The position numbers and the translations under genes are program-made. The notes under the pieces were generated by a model. It did not search any database. It saw nothing but the letters and a program-made list of their open reading frames with translations, and had not been told where the DNA came from. Positions 7,750 through 14,307 of a stretch of DNA of 22,249 bases are shown piece by piece. Numbering within the stretch: position 1 is the first letter of the stretch; every line of letters begins with the position of its first letter. This DNA comes from an uncultured Acetatifactor sp. (GTDB lineage: Bacteria; Bacillota; Clostridia; Lachnospirales; Lachnospiraceae). Location: assembly GCA_934394815.1 (NCBI GenBank), contig CAKRRD010000046.1, positions 1-22,249 of the forward strand. Direction: 5' to 3'.

Positions 7750-7758
7750 ATTTGTCAA
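7730..7758 (-). promoter_or_regulatory. blaI-blaR1 promoter
   Basis: A perfect -35 TTGACA (7758-7753) is separated by 17 bases from TAGACT (7735-7730); TATAGA two bases upstream is an alternative -10. The transcript would have a leader of about 70 bases. The dyad at 7696-7749 overlaps the spacer, the -10 and the start. Confidence 0.65.
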
Positions 7759-7776
7759 GTTCTTATTTTCCCGGAA

Positions 7777-8316
7777 TTACCGGCTTTTGGGGCACCCACC
7801 GCAGCTTTCACAGCCTCCCTGCACCGCCTGTGCGGTGAGATCAAAAGGAGTGGTCACCAGACAGATTGCCTGAGAGGAAATGCCCTCTCCGCTTCCGGTA
7901 AATCCCAGTCCTTCTTCGGTAGTGGCTTTCACATTGACCTGTCCCACGTCGATCAACAGCGCCTTTGCAATATTTTCCCGCATAATATCAATATGGGGGC
8001 GCATCTTCGGTGCCTGTGCAATGATCGTTGCATCAATATTTTCAACGAAAACATGATTCTCTTCCAGCAGTTCTCCCACTTTTTCCAGCAATTTGATGGA
8101 AGAAATGCCTTTGTAAGCGGGATCCGTATCCGGAAAATGCTTTCCGATATCTCCCAGTGCCGCTGCCCCCAGCAGCGCATCCATGATCGCATGGAGCAGG
8201 ACATCCGCATCCGAATGTCCCAGAAGTCCTTTTTCATAAGGTATTTTCACACCGCCGATGATCAGGTCTCTTCCCTCCACCAGACGATGTACATCATATC
8301 CCATTCCGATTCTCAT
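7777..8316 (-). CDS. ispF: 2-C-methyl-D-erythritol 2,4-cyclodiphosphate synthase
   Basis: Catalyses the cyclisation step of the MEP isoprenoid pathway, releasing CMP. The N-terminus [10 protein letters not shown] carries the Asp8/His10 metal ligands. [23 protein letters not shown] holds the third ligand His and the active-site stretch. [13 protein letters not shown] and the C-terminal [18 protein letters not shown] motif are also intact. I chose MRIGMG at 8316 because GGAAAGG lies eight bases upstream; the frame is open to 8364 without a good site. The protein is about 179 residues against a usual 155-162. The extra C-terminus ends [13 protein letters not shown], a C-x2-C-x2-C tail. It stands alone here, between a membrane protein and blaI. 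Confidence 0.95.
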   Translation of the reverse strand: MRIGMGYDVHRLVEGRDLIIGGVKIPYEKGLLGHSDADVLLHAIMDALLGAAALGDIGKHFPDTDPAYKGISSIKLLEKVGELLEENHVFVENIDATIIAQAPKMRPHIDIMRENIAKALLIDVGQVNVKATTEEGLGFTGSGEGISSQAICLVTTPFDLTAQAVQGGCESCGGCPKSR

Positions 8317-8472
8317 ACTTACAACCTTTCCGCAGACGCTATCCCTTTCAAAAAGTATCTGCATCCCTGTGTCTCACCAGCTTCTCCAACCAGCCAGTCC
8401 CCACAGCCGTTCTGTCCCGTTGCGGCCAGTGCCGGGTGCCAATGTCGTCCGCAATATGCTAAATCTCTGTCG
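8317..8472. other. Intergenic stretch with an orphan open frame
   Basis: Between the GT-C-like gene and ispF there is no clear promoter or terminator. One minus-strand frame stays open from the end of the upstream gene to about 8322 and reads protein-like (it includes HWHPALAATGQNGCGDW) but has no start codon with a ribosome binding site. It may be a gene remnant or a non-coding dispersed element. Confidence 0.25.
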
Positions 8473-10077
8473 TTATTGTCTCGCCACAGCACAGTTCATC
8501 AATTCCTCCGTGCTGTCGAATACATAGACGGTATAACTGCCGTCCTCATATGCCTTTTCGCCCTGCTTTAATGCCGGAGCCTCTGCGTATTCCGCGCACT
8601 CTTCCGCCGTCAGGAGCAGGAATGTCTCCCCGGCATGATACCCTTCCTCATAATATTTCATGGGCGAAGACCACTTGAAATATTCCAGATGCTCGGGATC
8701 TCCGATGTTACCGATCTCCACCTCGCCATTCGTAAGTTCCGTAATGATATTGGCATTATTATAGGTAGCAAAGCCGAAATCATACCCGTTTTCCGCAAGG
8801 AACTCCGCCACGGGGCGCTTCGTTTCATTCTTGTCCACCGACAGGAAAGACATCACCGTTTTGCCCGTTCCAAGGAGCAGACAGATTGAAAGCAGTGCCG
8901 TCACCGCCAGACGGTCAAAGGGCAGCTTTTCCTCCTCCAGATAAAAACACAATACCGGCAGCACGAAAATAAAGATCGTAATATAATACCGCGGCACCAT
9001 GGTACTGGTAGTGAAAATAAACACAAACAGATTCAGCACGAAGCTGACCTTTAAAAAGAGGGGAATCAGGCTGCGGAAGCCACATCTGTATGCTTTTCCG
9101 CTTTTCGCCGTGACGTATCCGTAAATTCCCAGCATCACGAAGGCCGCCATGGTCACAACGCCCCGCAGGGATAAAAAGCCCCTGTCGGGAATATAGCCAA
9201 AGAGCATCAGCAGGCAACCTAGCGCATTCTGGATCCGTTCAAACAATACTCCATGATACAGAGCAATGAAATTGGTTGCGCCATAAGTCTGGAACACATA
9301 TTTATGGCTGATCCACACCACATTGATGCCGTAACCCACTACTGCAAAAAAAGCCCCCGCCAGACTGTAGAGAAAATAATGCATCTCCGCCGTAGACAGT
9401 ATGGCACGAAAATGCTCTTTTGTCATCTCCCTGCGGAAACTTTGGAACTCCTCTCCGCCCAGCAGACACAAAAAAGCTGTCAGCACCAGCGGGCACTGTA
9501 ATGCCAGCAGATAACGCACGCCGGACATTCCACAGACGACGGCCAGAAGTACATAGAATATCCACAGGCTGACCTTACGTTTTGCACCGTACTCTCCGCT
9601 GCACAGCCGCAGATACATGCCGAAAAACCACAACACCAGGATCACATGGGACATGTAGGTATTGCCCATCTGCATATGCGTCATCATGGTCTCGGAAAAA
9701 GGCAGCAGCAACAGGCAGGAGCTCAACACCGTAAGTTCTCTGGATACTTTGAAAGGCTTCATAAAATAATAATAAGAAGCCAGCATCAGCCCGTAAAATA
9801 CCAGATTCGTGATTGTCCGGATCACATGCCAGTTATTGCAGATCCGAAACAGCGGTCCCATGATCAGCTGTGTATACAGCACCCGGAATTCTGTGGAGTA
9901 ATACCAGTTTGTCGTGGAAATCAGGCGATGCTCCCCCGCAAGGATCCGGGAAAAGATCATCTCTGCCGCCATATCGGAATCCAGCCAGTGATCCTGACTG
10001 ATGATATTAAGTCCCAAAAGGAGCAGAAGTGTAGCTCCCAGCAGGATATAAGGTATCTGTTTTTTCAGTGTTTTCAT
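8473..10077 (-). CDS. Multi-pass membrane protein, GT-C glycosyltransferase-like
   Basis: A 534-residue protein with an N-terminal signal-anchor helix (about 8-25) followed at once by an acidic DSD (residues 33-35) in the first outside loop. Roughly ten further hydrophobic segments extend to about residue 415, and a soluble C-terminal domain of about 110 residues follows. A first-loop acidic pair after TM1 and many membrane helices are typical of GT-C lipid-phosphate-sugar-dependent glycosyltransferases, but I cannot place it in a named family. The ATG at 10077 has AGAGAGG upstream. A promoter candidate precedes it, so it is probably monocistronic. A generic polytopic protein of unknown function is the safe alternative. 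Substrate unknown. Confidence 0.6.
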   Translation of the reverse strand: MKTLKKQIPYILLGATLLLLLGLNIISQDHWLDSDMAAEMIFSRILAGEHRLISTTNWYYSTEFRVLYTQLIMGPLFRICNNWHVIRTITNLVFYGLMLASYYYFMKPFKVSRELTVLSSCLLLLPFSETMMTHMQMGNTYMSHVILVLWFFGMYLRLCSGEYGAKRKVSLWIFYVLLAVVCGMSGVRYLLALQCPLVLTAFLCLLGGEEFQSFRREMTKEHFRAILSTAEMHYFLYSLAGAFFAVVGYGINVVWISHKYVFQTYGATNFIALYHGVLFERIQNALGCLLMLFGYIPDRGFLSLRGVVTMAAFVMLGIYGYVTAKSGKAYRCGFRSLIPLFLKVSFVLNLFVFIFTTSTMVPRYYITIFIFVLPVLCFYLEEEKLPFDRLAVTALLSICLLLGTGKTVMSFLSVDKNETKRPVAEFLAENGYDFGFATYNNANIITELTNGEVEIGNIGDPEHLEYFKWSSPMKYYEEGYHAGETFLLLTAEECAEYAEAPALKQGEKAYEDGSYTVYVFDSTEELMNCAVARQ

Positions 10078-10118
10078 ACCGCAGACCTCTCTGAATTATG
10101 CCTTTGCATTCTTTCCTA

Positions 10119-10147
10119 ACTATACACGATTTGCCGCAAAAGCACAA
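10119..10147 (-). promoter_or_regulatory. Candidate promoter of the GT-C-like gene
   Basis: TATAGT (10124-10119) lies 17 bases from a weak TTGTGC (10147-10142). The -35 box falls in the loop of the 15-bp inverted repeat at 10129-10167. The predicted leader is about 35 bases. Confidence 0.4.
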
Positions 10148-10167
10148 CTGCGGCTTTTGCGGCAAAT
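10129..10167. repeat. 15-bp perfect inverted repeat (hairpin) after cshA
   Basis: ATTTGCCGCAAAAGC (10129-10143) and its exact complement (10153-10167) flank a 9-base loop, 23 bases past the cshA stop. It has no clear T-run on either side, so it is either a weak terminator/mRNA 3'-end stabiliser for cshA or a protein-binding palindrome. Confidence 0.55.
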
Positions 10168-10190
10168 ACATAAGAATTCTCATTATTTCT

Positions 10191-11918
10191 TTAAGATCTT
10201 TTTCTCTTGGGGAAGCTGTTGCCGATGCCCGGCTCTTCCTGCTTCTTTCTCTTTTTTGCTTCTCTCTCGGCTCTATCCCCGGAGTATTTGCGGTCCGCTG
10301 TCTTTTTGTCCCGGCTGCCCCATTTTCTTCCGTCCTCGCGGCTCTCGTCTCTGCGGCGTCTTCTGTCCTCACCGGAGCTGGTGCTGCCGTCCTCTCTGCG
10401 GTCTCTGTCACCGCGGCCGAATCTTCTGCGTTCGCCATCTTCACGGCCATACTTTCTTCTGCCGTCTCTTCTGCCGAAACCGCGACCTTCGCCATCGCCT
10501 CTGCCGAAGCGTCCCTTCTCTCCGAAACGTCCGCGGCGCTGTACATAGTCGTCTGCTGCGATCTCCTCGCCCTTGTCACCTACCTGGAATTTCAGCATGG
10601 CCGCCGCCAGATCCAGTGCATCACAGCCTTCCTCTTCCATTTTCCGCTGTAAAAAGCTCTTCATCAGCTCGATGTCTTCATGCTCATGCAGTTCCCATGC
10701 CTTGTTCAGGTACTTATCCGCTTTCGCTTTCAACACCTTTGCGGCACCGGGCAGCTTCTTCTCCGTAATGGTGGTATGGCAGACTCTCTCGATCTCACGG
10801 ATTTTGCCGATCTCCCTGCTGTTGGCAAAAGTGAAGGATCTGCCCTTTCTGCCGGCACGGCCGGTTCTGCCGATACGGTGCACATAGTACTCGATATCCT
10901 GCGGAATATCGTAATTGATGACAGCTTCCACATCATCCACATCAATACCTCTGGCTGCCACATCCGTAGCGATCAGGATACTGGTGCCACCGTTACGGAA
11001 ACGCTTCATGACCGCATCACGCTGCGCCTGGGACAGGTCTCCATGCAGCCCTTCCGCCTGGAATCCCTGCTCCTTTAAGAAATCCGACAGTTCGTCCACC
11101 TTTTTCTTCGTATTACAGAAAATCAGGGTCAGCTTCGGCTGATAATACTCTAACAGTCTTACGCAGGCAGCATCCTTGTCCTGATTTTTCACGCGGTAGA
11201 ATTTCTGGGATACCAGGGGAATGGTCAGTTCCTGCGCTGCCACCTTTACTAATTTTGCATCGTTCTGGAAACGGTCTGTGATCTCCAGGATCGGCTTCGG
11301 CATGGTTGCGGAAAACAGTGCCGTCTGATGCTCTCCGGGGATCTGACCAAGGATCAGTTCCATATCCTCACGGAAGCCCATGTTCAGCATCTCATCCGCT
11401 TCATCCAGTACTACCATGTTCACCAGATCCAGCTTGATAGTATGTCTGCGCATGTGGTCCATGACACGTCCCGGAGTTCCCACAATGATCTGCACGCCCC
11501 GCAGTCCCGCGATCTGGCGGCTGATATCCTGTCCGCCATAGACCGGCAGCACCTTGATACCGTGCATGTATTTTGCGATTTTCCGTAGTTCTTCCGCTGC
11601 CTGGATTGCCAGTTCTCTGGTGGGACATAAGATAATGGTCTGTAACTTTTTCACATCCGGATTGATGTGCTGGATGGCCGGGATTCCGAACGCCGCAGTC
11701 TTACCCGTGCCGGTCTGGGCCTGTCCGATGATGTCCTCCCCCTGTAATAAATAAGGAATTGCCTGCTCCTGGATGGGAGACAGCTTCTCAAATCCCATCT
11801 CCCGGATTGCCCGGACGATACGATTGTCCAATAACGGCTCAATGGAGGCAATGCCGTCCTGTTCCTTCATTTCTTCTACTTCTTCCTTTACTTCTTCATT
11901 CTCCAAAAAATAACTCAC
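10191..11918 (-). CDS. cshA: DEAD-box ATP-dependent RNA helicase, CshA type
   Basis: A 575-residue RNA helicase. Visible motifs in order: Q motif region (GFEKLSPIQEQAI, 42-54), Walker A AQTGTGKT (67-74), PTRELAIQ (99-106), TPGR (148-151), DEAD (172-175), SAT (203-205), and in the second RecA domain ARGIDVDD and HRIGRTGRAG. From about 455 to the end the protein is a low-complexity Arg/Gly/Asp/Lys-rich tail (repeats such as GRRDGRRKYGR), typical of CshA/DeaD proteins that bind RNA through the tail and take part in ribosome assembly and the degradosome. The start codon is GTG at 11918, set by AAAGGAG six bases upstream. The leader carries a terminator-like hairpin. Confidence 0.92.
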   Translation of the reverse strand: MSYFLENEEVKEEVEEMKEQDGIASIEPLLDNRIVRAIREMGFEKLSPIQEQAIPYLLQGEDIIGQAQTGTGKTAAFGIPAIQHINPDVKKLQTIILCPTRELAIQAAEELRKIAKYMHGIKVLPVYGGQDISRQIAGLRGVQIIVGTPGRVMDHMRRHTIKLDLVNMVVLDEADEMLNMGFREDMELILGQIPGEHQTALFSATMPKPILEITDRFQNDAKLVKVAAQELTIPLVSQKFYRVKNQDKDAACVRLLEYYQPKLTLIFCNTKKKVDELSDFLKEQGFQAEGLHGDLSQAQRDAVMKRFRNGGTSILIATDVAARGIDVDDVEAVINYDIPQDIEYYVHRIGRTGRAGRKGRSFTFANSREIGKIREIERVCHTTITEKKLPGAAKVLKAKADKYLNKAWELHEHEDIELMKSFLQRKMEEEGCDALDLAAAMLKFQVGDKGEEIAADDYVQRRGRFGEKGRFGRGDGEGRGFGRRDGRRKYGREDGERRRFGRGDRDRREDGSTSSGEDRRRRRDESREDGRKWGSRDKKTADRKYSGDRAEREAKKRKKQEEPGIGNSFPKRKRS

Positions 11919-11991
11919 GAAATACTCCTTTAATCAAAATCACAGCCACATCCAGAACCGCATTTGCAAAATTGGCTCCGAATTGTCGCAC

Positions 11992-12028
11992 AAAAAAAGA
12001 AATCATTGCGATGCGCTTCTGATTTCTT
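11992..12028 (-). terminator. Terminator-like hairpin (possible attenuator) in the cshA leader
   Basis: AAGAAATCA (12028-12020) pairs with TGATTTCTT (12005-11997); an inner GCG/CGC closes a CAT loop, and a run of seven Ts ends at 11992. It sits only about 20 bases after the predicted start point and over 70 bases before the cshA GTG, so it looks like a premature-termination or cold/RNA-structure-sensing element rather than the end of another gene. Confidence 0.55.
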
Positions 12029-12053
12029 CCATCAAATCTCAACAACATTTCGT

Positions 12054-12082
12054 AGTATAACACGGGAATATTGAAAAAACAA
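12054..12082 (-). promoter_or_regulatory. cshA promoter
   Basis: TATACT (12059-12054) is preceded by TGT, making an extended -10, and lies 17 bases from TTGTTT (12082-12077). The leader would be about 130 bases long, unusually long for this window, and contains the terminator-like hairpin. Confidence 0.6.
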
Positions 12083-12102
12083 GACTATTCTTCAATATAG
12101 TA

Positions 12103-12134
12103 AAAAAACGAGAACAAATTGTTCTCGTTTTTAA
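12103..12134 (-). terminator. Terminator after the tRNA pair
   Basis: AAAACGAGAACAA and its complement form a nearly perfect stem just past the tRNA-Met 3' end, followed on the minus strand by seven Ts. The symmetry also gives a T-run on the plus strand. Confidence 0.85.
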
Positions 12135-12208
12135 TAGCGAGAGGGGGATTCGAACCCTCGACACTGCGGGTATGAACCGCATGCTCTAGCCAACTGAGCT
12201 ATCTCGCC
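12135..12208 (-). tRNA. tRNA-Met (anticodon CAT)
   Basis: A 74-base cloverleaf on the minus strand. The acceptor stem is GGCGAGA with TCTCGCT (first pair G-U, discriminator A), the D arm contains AGCTCAGTTGGCTAGAGC, the anticodon loop is TTCATAC, and the T arm contains GGGTTCGAATCCC. The G-U end pair and sequence resemble Firmicute elongator tRNA-Met rather than the initiator. CCA is not encoded. It lies 22 bases after tRNA-Val. Confidence 0.95.
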
Positions 12209-12230
12209 ATATGACCAACCGAAGTTGGAA

Positions 12231-12303
12231 TGGAACCTATAGGGCTCGAACCTATGACCCTCTGCTTGTAAGGCAGATGCTCTCCCAGCTGAGCTAAGAT
12301 TCC
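12231..12303 (-). tRNA. tRNA-Val (anticodon TAC)
   Basis: A 73-base cloverleaf on the minus strand. The acceptor stem is GGAATCT with AGGTTCC, discriminator A; the D arm contains TAGCTCAGCTGGGAGAGC; the anticodon loop is CTTACAA; the T arm is TAGGTTCGAGCCCTA. CCA is not encoded. It is the first gene of a two-tRNA transcript. Confidence 0.95.
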
Positions 12304-12332
12304 ATTTCGTTGCTCTCGCAACCGACTTGTTC

Positions 12333-12361
12333 AGTATACAATGGTAGTCTCACTTTGTCAA
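12333..12361 (-). promoter_or_regulatory. tRNA operon promoter
   Basis: TTGACA (12361-12356), a 17-base spacer and TATACT (12338-12333) make one of the best sigma-A promoters in the window, placed about 30 bases upstream of tRNA-Val. Confidence 0.85.
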
Positions 12362-12427
12362 CATGTTTTTTGATTTTTTTGTAAAAATTTTGTATGCAAT
12401 TAAAACAATAATGGAAAAAGCGGGAAG

Positions 12428-13543
12428 TTACAAGGCTTTTTTTACGCTGATGGCCTTCATGGGACACATTTCCTGACAGCAGAAACAGGAAATACAGCCC
12501 TTTCTGCGAAACTTTGCCTTACGGTTTTCGATTTTGATCACATGGGCCGGACAGCTTTCCGCACATTTTCCGCATCCCACACATTTTTCCGGTGTCAGCT
12601 GCGGATAGGATTTCAACAGTCGGGAAGCTACAAACATAAAAGGTTTGCGTAGAAATTTCGGCACGCTGTTGGTAAAATCCAGCTGAATGGTATCCGGTTT
12701 CTGAAAGGGAGACAGTTCATCCGGAACCGCATCCCCCACAAGCTTCAGTTCTTCCGGATGTGCCAGTCCCTTTTCCAATGCCTGACGCAGCATGACAATC
12801 TCTGTGGGCTCCAGTCCCATAAGTTTTGCGGCAAAGCAGTCCTGAGTATAGAAATCTTTGGCGGCCAGCAGCATATGCAGAGGATGAGAAGTGCCGCCGG
12901 TGGGTCCGTTGCCCTCCATGGCATCAATCGCATCAATGACGGTCAGCTGTGGTGCCACAGTCTGCGCCAGCTCTAAGAGCATATTGGAGAAATCCCCGAT
13001 CTCCGGCCAGCGATAGTGCATCTGTGGCTTTTCCAGTCCGGGAATCGTTCCGAACAGATTCTTGATTCCGCCGGAATAGCCGGTCATGGCATGGGTTTTT
13101 AATTTACAGATATTGATAATATAGTCGGCTTCCACAATGGGTGTGATCAGGTGGAAACTGTGATTTTTAAATCCGGCCGGACAGTTCACGGTCTGTGCGG
13201 AAAAATCCATGTTCAGTTCTGCATCCTCGCCCAGCGTATCCATGCCGCATACATGGTACACATGCTTCATGGCTTCGGCATTGTAAAGACCGCCGGAACT
13301 TTCCGCAATGGTAATATGCTGCATGCCCTGCTCTCTGAGCCAGCGGATCACCGCTTTTACTACCAGCGGATGTGTGGTGGCAGGAAAATCAGGAGATTTT
13401 GCCATGACGAGGTTGGGCTTGATAACGATCTTCATCTCCGGCTGCAAGTCTGCGGCGATATTCAGAGCCTCCATACTTTTGCAGATAGCGGGATAGATCA
13501 GTTCCTCATTATATTCCGGTACGATGTGTAATGTCTGTATCAT
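12428..13543 (-). CDS. DUF362 domain protein with C-terminal 2x[4Fe-4S] ferredoxin domain
   Basis: A 371-residue protein. Residues about 35-285 form the DUF362 domain (KIVIKPNLVMAKSPDFPATTHP, then VEADYIINICKLKTHAMTGYSGGIKNLFG, both characteristic). Residues about 316-371 are a ferredoxin-like domain with two clusters: Cys321, 324, 327, 331 and Cys350, 353, 356, 360, with an additional Cys355. The family is widespread in anaerobes and its reaction is not established; the ferredoxin part implies electron transfer. There is no signal peptide or membrane helix. The ATG at 13543 follows AAGAGG, 17 bases after the zinc-ribbon gene, and it is the last gene of the Cys-rich operon. No clear terminator follows before the tRNA promoter. 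Confidence 0.88.
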   Translation of the reverse strand: MIQTLHIVPEYNEELIYPAICKSMEALNIAADLQPEMKIVIKPNLVMAKSPDFPATTHPLVVKAVIRWLREQGMQHITIAESSGGLYNAEAMKHVYHVCGMDTLGEDAELNMDFSAQTVNCPAGFKNHSFHLITPIVEADYIINICKLKTHAMTGYSGGIKNLFGTIPGLEKPQMHYRWPEIGDFSNMLLELAQTVAPQLTVIDAIDAMEGNGPTGGTSHPLHMLLAAKDFYTQDCFAAKLMGLEPTEIVMLRQALEKGLAHPEELKLVGDAVPDELSPFQKPDTIQLDFTNSVPKFLRKPFMFVASRLLKSYPQLTPEKCVGCGKCAESCPAHVIKIENRKAKFRRKGCISCFCCQEMCPMKAISVKKAL

Positions 13544-13560
13544 AAAAACCTCTTATTTCT

Positions 13561-13935
13561 CTAAAATTTCTTCCCACACTTCGGGCAATACGCAAAATTT
13601 TCCGCTGTCTCATACCCACAGTAATTACAATGTTTATAGTTATACCCATAGGTCACTTTTGAGATTCTCTGCAAATGTTCCGGGCGAATCAGCACCTGCT
13701 CGCCTCTTGCGATTGCTTTTCCCATTTCCGGATCCAGTTCATACAGCGTATTACAGCAGCTGGTCCGCACGCAGTAGTGCTTATTCCACTTAAAACAAGG
13801 TATGAAAAACAGAGACAGTACGGTGTACGTCATATACACCCGATAGGCTCCATATCTTCCGCAAACGTTACAGAGGGTCGTCTGGACAAAATCAAAATCC
13901 TTCCTGCCCTCGGTAATTCCCATCATAAAAAACAT
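13561..13935 (-). CDS. Zinc-ribbon domain protein
   Basis: A 124-residue protein with two metal-binding parts. An N-terminal C-x2-C (Cys22, Cys25, in LCNVCGRYG) may pair with the central Cys60/Cys61. The C-terminus is a classic zinc ribbon (Cys103, Cys106, Cys117, Cys120; HCNYCGYET then YCPKCGKKF). Between them a hydrophobic stretch (about 34-48, VYMTYTVLSLFFIPC) could sit in or at the membrane. The start at 13935 has AGGAG seven bases upstream; in-frame Met4 and Met5 are less well placed. It lies 10 bases after the 74-residue gene and 17 bases before the DUF362 gene, so it is probably co-translated. Function unknown. Confidence 0.82.
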   Translation of the reverse strand: MFFMMGITEGRKDFDFVQTTLCNVCGRYGAYRVYMTYTVLSLFFIPCFKWNKHYCVRTSCCNTLYELDPEMGKAIARGEQVLIRPEHLQRISKVTYGYNYKHCNYCGYETAENFAYCPKCGKKF

Positions 13936-13945
13936 AGCCCGTCTC

Positions 13946-14170
13946 CTATCTCACCAGTCCCATATTGCTTCTGTATTCCTCATTCAGTTGCCGCAATTCC
14001 TTCTCCCCGTTGATGTACGGCTCATAAAAAGCATCCACGGAACCACCGCCCAGATTATCACAACCGTTGCAGAAATCGCAGGCTCCGCCACACTGGTTCA
14101 GCCCCTCCTGGATGATGCGGATCCGCTCCTCCCTCGTTGTGTCTTTGATCAGTATACTTTTGATCTCCAT
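13946..14170 (-). CDS. Small Cys-rich protein with C-x3-C-x2-C-x2-C motif
   Basis: A 74-residue soluble protein. A charged helix (residues 8-24, KDTTREERIRIIQEGL) leads into CGGACDFCNGC (Cys27, 31, 34, 37), then a GGG turn and an acidic C-terminal helix. The C-x3-C-x2-C spacing equals the radical-SAM cluster motif, but the protein is far too small for that fold; a small Fe-S or zinc site is the simpler reading. The gene starts six bases after the stop of the 29-residue peptide, with its GGAAAGG site inside the end of that frame, so the two are probably translationally coupled. I recognise no named family. Confidence 0.75.
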   Translation of the reverse strand: MEIKSILIKDTTREERIRIIQEGLNQCGGACDFCNGCDNLGGGSVDAFYEPYINGEKELRQLNEEYRSNMGLVR

Positions 14171-14176
14171 ATGCCA

Positions 14177-14266
14177 TCACCTTTCCTTATAATTACATCT
14201 TGAGTGACATCTTGGGTGACACCTTGAGTGCCATCTTCGCATTAGTTGTTTCTGAAATTCTTTCAT
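14177..14266 (-). CDS. 29-residue His/Cys/Arg-repeat peptide
   Basis: This short frame starts at an ATG with an ideal ribosome binding site (AAGGAGG, seven bases from the ATG). It begins MKEFQKQLMRRW and then contains three consecutive four-residue units HSRC, HPRC, HSRC (His13, 17, 21; Cys16, 20, 24), ending NYKER. The units are encoded by a 12-bp tandem repeat. It ends six bases before the 74-residue Cys-rich gene. The strongly basic, Cys/His-regular composition suggests metal binding or a modified or regulatory peptide; a leader peptide sensing Cys, His or Arg supply is another possibility. It is real by ribosome binding site and context, not by homology. Confidence 0.6.
   Translation of the reverse strand: MKEFQKQLMRRWHSRCHPRCHSRCNYKER
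14195..14239. repeat. 12-bp tandem repeat (3 full copies plus a partial)
   Basis: On the plus strand ACATCTTGAGTG (14195-14206), ACATCTTGGGTG (14207-14218) and ACACCTTGAGTG (14219-14230) follow each other directly, then a partial CCATCTTCG. The unit is a multiple of three and encodes the HSRC/HPRC units of the 29-residue peptide on the minus strand. Differences fall at Ser/Pro and silent positions. Confidence 0.9.
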
Positions 14267-14307
14267 GCTGGTACCTCCTTTAAATACCAACATCCTTCAA
14301 CCACTTA

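Noticed and set aside
10007..10768. Several long open frames on both strands over the end of cshA (up to about 200 codons)
   Set aside because: They are shadows of the low-complexity Arg/Gly/Asp tail of the helicase, whose biased codons leave other frames open. None has a ribosome binding site or a recognisable domain.
11896..12006. 36-codon frame as a confirmed gene
   Set aside because: No ribosome binding site precedes its ATG, and it overlaps both a terminator-like hairpin and the cshA start; it is kept only as part of the leader finding.
14195..14239. CRISPR array
   Set aside because: The 12-bp units are directly adjacent with no spacers; they are a coding tandem repeat.
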